From an uncultured Collinsella sp. (lineage in GTDB: Bacteria > Actinomycetota > Coriobacteriia > Coriobacteriales > Coriobacteriaceae): a stretch of 9,580 nucleotides of DNA. Under the pieces are notes generated by a model. It was not told where the DNA came from and did no database searches. It saw only the letters and a list, made by a program, of their open reading frames with translations. The stretch spans positions 1-9,580 of the forward strand of contig CABSBK010000023.1 in the NCBI GenBank assembly GCA_902475865.1, written 5' to 3'. Shown piece after piece: positions 5,020 to 9,580 of the stretch (positions are counted from its first letter, which is position 1; every line of letters starts with the position of its first letter). The translations under genes and the position numbers were made by a program.

Positions 5020-7578
5020 TTATTTGCCCTTGGGCTTGCTGGCGTAGAACTTCTTCTTTTTGGGCTTGCCGGCGCAGGCAGGCTTGCCGTCGCCGCGCGG
5101 CCCTCGGTCGCCGGTCTGCGCGTGCGCGGGCGCCGTTGCGCGAGGCTTGCGGGCTTCGGGGCTGCGCAGCTCCTCGGTTCGCTCTGCAATCTCCTCGGCG
5201 CTAAAGCCGACCTCGGCCATGGCGTCCTCGATGGGCAGGCGGCGCACGATATAGCAATGGTGCACCTTCTGGTTGCGCGCGAAGTCCTCGGGGATGGTCT
5301 GTGCCGTAATGTCCTCCAGCACCACGCCCGCGCGTGCGAGCTTGCGCGTTTCGGGGCGGAAGCCGCGCAGGTTGCAGCTAAAGATGGCATGACCGCCCTG
5401 CGCGAGCAGGCGAGATACGCCGGCCAAAAGCTCAACATGGTCGCGCTGGACATCCCAGGTGCGGCGGCCCATCTTGGACGAGTTCGAAAACGTGGGCGGG
5501 TCGACAAAGATCAGATCCCAGCGGTTGCGCGTCTGGCGCTGGTCGCGAATCCAGGCGAGCACGTCATCGCGCACAAAGTGATGCTGCGGCCCCACAAAGC
5601 CGTTCTGTCGCATGTTGCGCTCGGCCCAGTCCAGATAGGTGTTGGAAAGGTCGACCGTCACAGTTTCCTCGACGCCGCCGTCTGCCGCATAGCAGGTGGC
5701 GGTGCCGGTGTAGGCGAACAGGTTGAGGAAGCGCCGCGCCTGCTTGGCGTGCTCGCGCACCAGGTTGCGGGTGACGCGGTGGTCCAGGAAGATGCCCACA
5801 TCCAGGTAGTCGTCAAAGTTGACGGCAAAGGTGAGCCCGCCTTCTTCGATGAGTGGCAGGCGACGGCGTGCGATGTTGGCGCGCTCGCTCGATGCGCCCT
5901 TGCCGGCGCCCTGCTTGCCGTACTGCGAGCCGCCACGTGAGCGCATGCGGGCCTTGGCGTGCACGTGCTCGGCGGGAACATCTAGGATGCGCGGTGCGAT
6001 GGCCAGAATGTCGAGCATGCGGGCCTGGGCCAGTGCGGGGTCGATGGTCTTGGGCGCAGCGTATTCGGCGATGACGAGCCAGCGGCCCGGCGTCTGCGGG
6101 CAGCCCTCGTACAGGTCGATGGCGGCGGAGTAGTCGGGCAGGTCGGCATCGTAGACGCGATAGCAGCTCACGCCCTCGCGCTTGGCCCACTTGCGACGCA
6201 GACGGGCGTTCTTGCGCAGGCGGTTGGCGAACTGCTCGGACTCCGGGATGAGCACGGGCAGCGGCTTGCCGTCGCCTAGGTCGAGCGTGGCGGCAGGTTC
6301 GGGCATGGGGGTGTTGGCGGCTTCGTCCACGGCGTCCGCGGTCTGTTTCTCGGCATCTGCGCTGGTCGCAGCTTCGAATGCCGCGGCGGCGTGGTCGAGC
6401 GAGGGCCAAACATCAAGAGCCGCCTTCTCGTTATTGGGCATGACGGCGATGGAGCGCGCAGGCTCGGCATGGAGCGCGCGGGCCATAAGTCCATCGCGGG
6501 TGAGCGCGGCGACCGGCGCGGCGGTAAGCTCGGGCGCGCGGCGCAGCTCGCCGATGAGTGTCATGGCGTCGTGCATGAGCGAAAGCGGGGTCTCGGTGGT
6601 GTCTGCGACCACGGCGGCACCGGCGACGGCGCCCGCATGGTCCAGCACGGTGGCGGGCTTGGCGGCGCAAAAGTCGACAAAACGCTTGTAGCCGGCACAC
6701 TTGACCATGCGCTCGGCAGTCTTGCGGGCGGCGGGGTCGATGTCTACGGCCACGATGCGCGCCTGGCGCTCGCGCGCTGCCGCCTCGCGCTCGCGCGCCT
6801 CGGCAAGCAGCTGCTCCCACAGGGCGGCATCATGCAGCTGCCAGCCCTCAAAACCCCAGTGCTCGCGTGCAAAACCCGGGGCGCGGTCAGTCAGAATGTT
6901 CACGGCTTCCAGCAGCAGACCGCCGCCGGCGCACGAGGCGTCGATCAGCGTAGGCAGGGCTTCGTTCTCGTACTCGTCGGCCGTCAGCTCGCGCTCGCAC
7001 AGTGCGGTCCAGCTGACCTGCGCCAGCACCAGGGCGGCGTAGTCGGGGCGCAGCACGTGCGCGCCCTCGCCGGCGCGGGTTGCTGCGGGCGGCAGGCGCT
7101 TAAACAGCGGGTCGCCCGAAAGGTCCAGGCTAATGCTCGCGCGGCGCTGGCGCAGCGAAAGCAGTAGGTGAACATCGGGGTCGGCGGCATCGACATCGGC
7201 GCGACGACCCGTGGTCTCGGCCAGGCGGTCGCACAGCGCGTCCTTGGCGCGCAGGGCCGAGAAGCGCGTGTTGCGCAGCTGCTCGGTCACGCCGCGGGCG
7301 GTGATGGCGATGGTGGCGCCGGGGCGGACGATGCTCTCCCAGGCGATGTCGTAAACGCTATCGTACAGTTCATCGGCATCATGCGCCTCAAAGCGCCCGA
7401 GCACCACGAACACGCGGCTCGCCAGTCGCGACCACAGGCATGCTCGGTAGCCTTGCTCGAGCTCGCCCTCAAATGTAGCGCGGCCCTTCAGCCGGCGAAC
7501 ATGCGAAAGCCCGAGGCGTTTAAGCTCATCGGCGAGTGCGGACTCAAAGCCCTCGGGGCAGCTTGCGTAAAATTCCAT
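5020..7578 (-). CDS. rlmL: RlmKL-type 23S rRNA (guanine) methyltransferase, RlmL half degenerate
   Basis: Homologue of the fused RlmKL enzyme, which in E. coli makes m2G2445 (RlmL half) and m7G2069 (RlmK half) in 23S rRNA using S-adenosylmethionine. Length is 852 residues against about 702 in E. coli. Order: ferredoxin-like and THUMP region (1-155, with LWSRLASRV at 48-56); RlmL methyltransferase (about 170-380); an Ala-rich linker (about 384-440); RlmK (about 445-785); a basic tail (about 800-852). The RlmK half is intact: FLDHR at 597-601, NLFAYTGTAT at 619-628, VDPPTFSNS at 692-700, VQRDH at 710-714. In the RlmL half, DPMCGSGT is DASCAGGG (213-220), and the NPPY motif is replaced by VVADTTET (323-330). 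The m7G activity is therefore well supported; the m2G activity is doubtful. The start has gaggt five bases upstream on the minus strand. The gene is monocistronic here. Confidence 0.93.
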   Translation of the reverse strand: MEFYASCPEGFESALADELKRLGLSHVRRLKGRATFEGELEQGYRACLWSRLASRVFVVLGRFEAHDADELYDSVYDIAWESIVRPGATIAITARGVTEQLRNTRFSALRAKDALCDRLAETTGRRADVDAADPDVHLLLSLRQRRASISLDLSGDPLFKRLPPAATRAGEGAHVLRPDYAALVLAQVSWTALCERELTADEYENEALPTLIDASCAGGGLLLEAVNILTDRAPGFAREHWGFEGWQLHDAALWEQLLAEAREREAAARERQARIVAVDIDPAARKTAERMVKCAGYKRFVDFCAAKPATVLDHAGAVAGAAVVADTTETPLSLMHDAMTLIGELRRAPELTAAPVAALTRDGLMARALHAEPARSIAVMPNNEKAALDVWPSLDHAAAAFEAATSADAEKQTADAVDEAANTPMPEPAATLDLGDGKPLPVLIPESEQFANRLRKNARLRRKWAKREGVSCYRVYDADLPDYSAAIDLYEGCPQTPGRWLVIAEYAAPKTIDPALAQARMLDILAIAPRILDVPAEHVHAKARMRSRGGSQYGKQGAGKGASSERANIARRRLPLIEEGGLTFAVNFDDYLDVGIFLDHRVTRNLVREHAKQARRFLNLFAYTGTATCYAADGGVEETVTVDLSNTYLDWAERNMRQNGFVGPQHHFVRDDVLAWIRDQRQTRNRWDLIFVDPPTFSNSSKMGRRTWDVQRDHVELLAGVSRLLAQGGHAIFSCNLRGFRPETRKLARAGVVLEDITAQTIPEDFARNQKVHHCYIVRRLPIEDAMAEVGFSAEEIAERTEELRSPEARKPRATAPAHAQTGDRGPRGDGKPACAGKPKKKKFYASKPKGK

Positions 7579-7653
7579 GGATGACCTCTCTGGTTGCGTC
7601 GCTCCATTATATGATGGATGCTTCGTTTGCCCTTATTCTCGAAAGGAACCCAT
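7579..7653. promoter_or_regulatory. Divergent intergenic region with minus-strand promoter
   Basis: Reading the minus strand, a perfect TATAAT lies at 7606-7611, about 28 bases before the RlmKL start, but the -35 position holds only AAGGGC, so the promoter is weak or depends on other contacts. On the plus strand, aagga (7643-7647) six bases before the ATG at 7654 is the ribosome binding site of the HAD gene. No convincing plus-strand promoter was found. Confidence 0.5.
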
Positions 7654-8481
7654 ATGATTGATGCGTGCCCCGAATCCGCTGTGCTCTTTTTTGACGTGGA
7701 CGGCACGCTGACGTCGTTCGATCCCGACGATATGACCGATAAGGACTTCAATGCAGTCCATCCGTCGAAGGCTGTTGTCGATGCATTTGGTCGTCTGCGC
7801 AATGCGGGTCACCAGGCATTTATCTGCACGGGTCGTCCCCTGTGGCTAATTGCCGATGGCCTGCGCGCTTTGGAGCCTGCGGGTGTCGTTGCCATGGCGG
7901 GAGCGACGCTCGAGATCGAGGGACGCGTGGTGCATGAGGACTGCTTTGACGAGGACGTTATCGCGGAGCTCGCACGCCGTATGGCCGCGGCAGGGATTGA
8001 GGCCTTTTTCGAGACCAACGTGGCTACTTTTGCCCTGGAACCCGCGGGTGTTGAGCAGTCGTCTCTGATCGGCACTTCTGTGGTGCACAGCACCGAGGAA
8101 ATGCGCGTCGACGGCCGTCTGCGCGTGGGCAAGGTGTGCATCGTCGCGAGCGACCTGGCTCGCGTAGCCAACGATGATGGCTTTATCGACCGCGAGTTTG
8201 CGCTGTGCAACACCGGTGGTCAGAATCGCGAGCTGAGCCCCAAGGGCATTGACAAGGGCGTGGGCGTGGCGCGAGCGCTGGAATACCTGGGTCGCACCGG
8301 CAACGCGCGCACCTTTGGCTTCGGCGATTCGGGTAACGACCTGGGCATGCTCGCTGCGGTCGAGACGGCTGTCGCCATGGGCAACGCCATGCCCGAGGTC
8401 AAGGCGGTCGCCGACTACGTGACCGACGATGTCGCACACGACGGCACTGTCACCGCCATGCACCACTTTGGGTTGATTTAA
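7654..8481 (+). CDS. Cof-type HAD-superfamily (class IIB) hydrolase
   Basis: Cytoplasmic Mg2+-dependent phosphatase-like enzyme of 275 residues, a typical Cof/YidA-like length. All four HAD motifs are present: DVDGT with nucleophile Asp14 and acid/base Asp16; Thr59 in ICTGR; Lys201 in the SPKGIDKG stretch; and GDSGND at 224-229 with Asp225 and Asp229 binding metal. The region between motifs II and III (about 85-190) is the C2-type cap that decides substrate. Family members act on sugar phosphates, nucleotides or cofactor phosphates, and the substrate cannot be told from sequence. An in-frame ATG at 7618 lacks a ribosome binding site; the ATG at 7654 has aagga six bases upstream. It is divergent from RlmKL and convergent with the deoR-type gene, so it is probably transcribed alone. 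Confidence 0.92.
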   Translation: MIDACPESAVLFFDVDGTLTSFDPDDMTDKDFNAVHPSKAVVDAFGRLRNAGHQAFICTGRPLWLIADGLRALEPAGVVAMAGATLEIEGRVVHEDCFDEDVIAELARRMAAAGIEAFFETNVATFALEPAGVEQSSLIGTSVVHSTEEMRVDGRLRVGKVCIVASDLARVANDDGFIDREFALCNTGGQNRELSPKGIDKGVGVARALEYLGRTGNARTFGFGDSGNDLGMLAAVETAVAMGNAMPEVKAVADYVTDDVAHDGTVTAMHHFGLI

Positions 8482-8487
8482 TAAATA

Positions 8488-8519
8488 GCCGGGTCGCCCG
8501 CAGTGGGGGGCGACCCGGC
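8488..8519. terminator. Strong bidirectional terminator hairpin
   Basis: gccgggtcgccc (8488-8499) pairs perfectly with gggcgacccggc (8508-8519) around an 8-base loop. One mismatch outside the stem, aaat (8483-8486) pairs with attt (8521-8524), so A/T-rich flanks serve both strands. It sits in the 46-bp gap between the convergent HAD and deoR-type genes and would end both transcripts. Confidence 0.85.
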
Positions 8520-8527
8520 CATTTGAG

Positions 8528-9319
8528 CTATTTTGCAATATAGAGCTTGGGATGACTGCGACTGCTCTCGATCGCCGCCGTCATGATGCCCTCGTCGTCT
8601 CCATCAACGATGATGCCATCGAGGTCATCGATTTGCGCGGACTGATAAAAACTGGTCTTGTTGAACTTTCCCTGGTCAACCATCATATAGCCCTGGTTTG
8701 AGTTGGCCAGGTACATATGCTTAATCATGGCCGAGAAGTCGTGCTCGACGGTAAAGCCGTGGTCGGGGTGGAATCCGTCGGCACTGACAAACGCCTTGTC
8801 GGCATGTAGTTTGCTCATGCAGTCGAGCGTTAGTGCGCCCGCGAGATAGAGGTGGCCCTTGCGCACGGAGCCGCCCAGCAGCACTACCGAAGCATTGGGG
8901 AGATTGAAGCTGGCGTAGTTCGCGATTGCAAGATCGCCGGTGATAATGGTGATCTCATGCTTGTCCATGAGGGCTTTAGCGAAGTAAAAGCCTGTGGTGC
9001 CGATATCAATTACCAGAACATCGCCATCATCAACAAGAGTTGCTGCGGTTGCGGCGATGGCCTCCTTGGCCTCGACTTGGACATTGATGCGCTCCTCGGG
9101 ATACGAGATTGCGTTGGAGCGAGAAAGCGATACCGCTCCGCCGCGTACGCGACGCAGCTTGCCTTCGGATTCCAGTGAGACGAGGTCGTGTCGTGCGGTG
9201 ACTTCCGAAACCGAAAAACGGCGAACGATGTCGGATACCGAGATATTTGGCTTTTCGGCCAGCCAATTCATAATAAATCGCTGACGCTCGGCCGGTGAAA
9301 GGTCTGAAGTAGATGCCAT
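8528..9319 (-). CDS. DeoR-family transcriptional regulator
   Basis: Predicted cytoplasmic repressor of a carbohydrate operon, 263 residues, normal for the family. The amino-terminal HTH_DeoR domain covers about residues 9-62, with helix-turn-helix 26-46 and the family pattern VSEVTARHDLVSLESEGKL; the usual RVHGGA at its end is RVRGGA here (57-62). The carboxy-terminal DeoRC sensor domain shows VLVIDIGTTG (phosphosugar-pocket type loop), VVLLGGSVRKG, ADKAFVSADG and VDQGKFNKTSF, the last replacing the common DSSKFG form. A longer frame reaching 9466 has no ribosome binding site; the ATG at 9319 has AAGGAG (9326-9331 on the minus strand) six bases away. No sugar genes lie in the window, so targets are probably beyond the right edge or elsewhere. 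The ligand is unknown. Confidence 0.9.
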   Translation of the reverse strand: MASTSDLSPAERQRFIMNWLAEKPNISVSDIVRRFSVSEVTARHDLVSLESEGKLRRVRGGAVSLSRSNAISYPEERINVQVEAKEAIAATAATLVDDGDVLVIDIGTTGFYFAKALMDKHEITIITGDLAIANYASFNLPNASVVLLGGSVRKGHLYLAGALTLDCMSKLHADKAFVSADGFHPDHGFTVEHDFSAMIKHMYLANSNQGYMMVDQGKFNKTSFYQSAQIDDLDGIIVDGDDEGIMTAAIESSRSHPKLYIAK

Positions 9320-9327
9320 ATGCCGCT

Positions 9328-9343
9328 CCTTTTGAACAAAAGG
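9328..9343 (-). promoter_or_regulatory. Inverted repeat overlapping the deoR-type ribosome binding site
   Basis: ccttttg (9328-9334) and caaaagg (9337-9343) are perfect inverted copies separated by two bases. In the minus-strand mRNA the Shine-Dalgarno AAGGAG lies partly in one arm, so the hairpin could hide it. As DNA it is a 16-bp dyad just before the gene, which could equally be an operator. Confidence 0.5.
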
Positions 9344-9368
9344 CAAAAGATGCGCCTTTCGTAATCGA

Positions 9369-9397
9369 AATATAACGTATCGATATGAAAAGAACAA
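9369..9397 (-). promoter_or_regulatory. Likely promoter of the deoR-type gene
   Basis: Reading the minus strand, TTGTTC (9392-9397, 3 of 6 to consensus) and TATATT (9369-9374, 5 of 6) are separated by exactly 17 bases. Transcription would begin near 9362, giving a leader of about 43 nt that contains the inverted repeats around 9328-9359. Confidence 0.5.
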
Positions 9398-9404
9398 GGC
9401 AAAT

Positions 9405-9431
9405 TCGAATGAATCGAATGAACGGAATGGC
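9405..9431. repeat. Tandem 9-bp direct repeats, candidate operator
   Basis: tcgaatgaa occurs twice without a gap (9405-9413 and 9414-9422), and a degenerate third copy, cggaatggc, follows (9423-9431). The array lies just upstream of the minus-strand -35 box. DeoR-family proteins often bind short repeated sites near their own promoter, so it is a candidate autoregulatory operator. Confidence 0.45.
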
Positions 9432-9518
9432 ATGTCCCAAATGCATGCGCAGCAGATAGTTCGCACGTAGACGGGCTATAAAGAGTCTCATTCTGAAGGC
9501 GCCGCCAAAAAAGAAGCA

Positions 9519-9558
9519 CGTTCACACCCGATATTCGACCGTTCACGGAAAGTTGACA
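9519..9558 (+). promoter_or_regulatory. Partial promoter region reading off the right edge
   Basis: A perfect -35 hexamer TTGACA lies at 9553-9558 on the plus strand; its -10 would fall at about 9576-9581, at or past the window end. Just upstream, cgttcac occurs twice, at 9519-9525 and 9540-9546, with start points 21 bp apart, or two helical turns. This suggests a regulated gene divergent from the deoR-type gene. The -10 and the gene itself cannot be seen. Confidence 0.35.
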
Positions 9559-9580
9559 ATTGAGCTTTCGATAGCTTTTG

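Noticed and set aside
4948..5940. A 330-codon plus-strand frame opposite RlmKL
   Set aside because: It begins in the inverted repeat and runs antisense to the conserved RlmK motifs, with no ribosome binding site and no family signature.
6391..7167. A 258-codon plus-strand frame opposite the RlmL half
   Set aside because: It is antisense shadow coding within a confirmed gene, of low-complexity Gly/Ala composition.

Overview
The window looks like a chromosomal stretch from a high-GC gut actinobacterium of the class Coriobacteriia, most likely Collinsella or a close relative. This rests on GC-rich codon use, strong GGAGG-type ribosome binding sites, the set of protein families, and short dispersed hairpins with an ACAAAGG...CCTTTGT core that I associate with that group. 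The assignment is inference; there is no rRNA or other marker gene here. No tRNA, CRISPR array, prophage or insertion sequence was found.

Layout. Positions 1-178 hold a possible last few codons of an upstream gene, a perfect 15-bp inverted repeat (22-54) and the promoter of the first complete gene. Positions 179-4926 form a plus-strand potassium block: a Kup-type K+ transporter (179-2206), a 64-residue single-span membrane protein (2276-2470), a terminator-like hairpin (2516-2562), then a short KdpD-like sensor kinase (2583-4208) and a KdpE-like response regulator (4213-4926) four bases apart. A 20-bp perfect inverted repeat (4951-5016) separates this block from a convergent minus-strand gene (5020-7578) for an RlmKL-type bifunctional 23S rRNA methyltransferase. 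A 75-bp divergent intergenic region leads to a Cof-type HAD hydrolase (7654-8481, plus). A strong bidirectional terminator (8488-8519) divides it from a DeoR-family regulator (8528-9319, minus). Positions 9320-9580 are regulatory DNA with a promoter for the deoR-type gene, tandem repeats, and a consensus -35 box pointing off the right edge.

How the genes may work together. The sensor kinase keeps the four-helix membrane domain, GAF-like region and kinase core of KdpD but lacks the cytoplasmic KdpD and USP domains. It sits beside kup, with no kdpFABC in view, so the likely theme is two-component control of K+ uptake through Kup. The remaining genes are individually ordinary.

The most notable points are: the amino-terminal (RlmL) methyltransferase half of RlmKL has lost its NPPY-type catalytic motif while the RlmK half is intact; the small membrane protein shares an identical 12-nt translation-initiation leader with kup; a hairpin with a duplicated left arm sits between kup and its presumed regulators; and the deoR-type leader can form two mutually exclusive hairpins, one covering the ribosome binding site.
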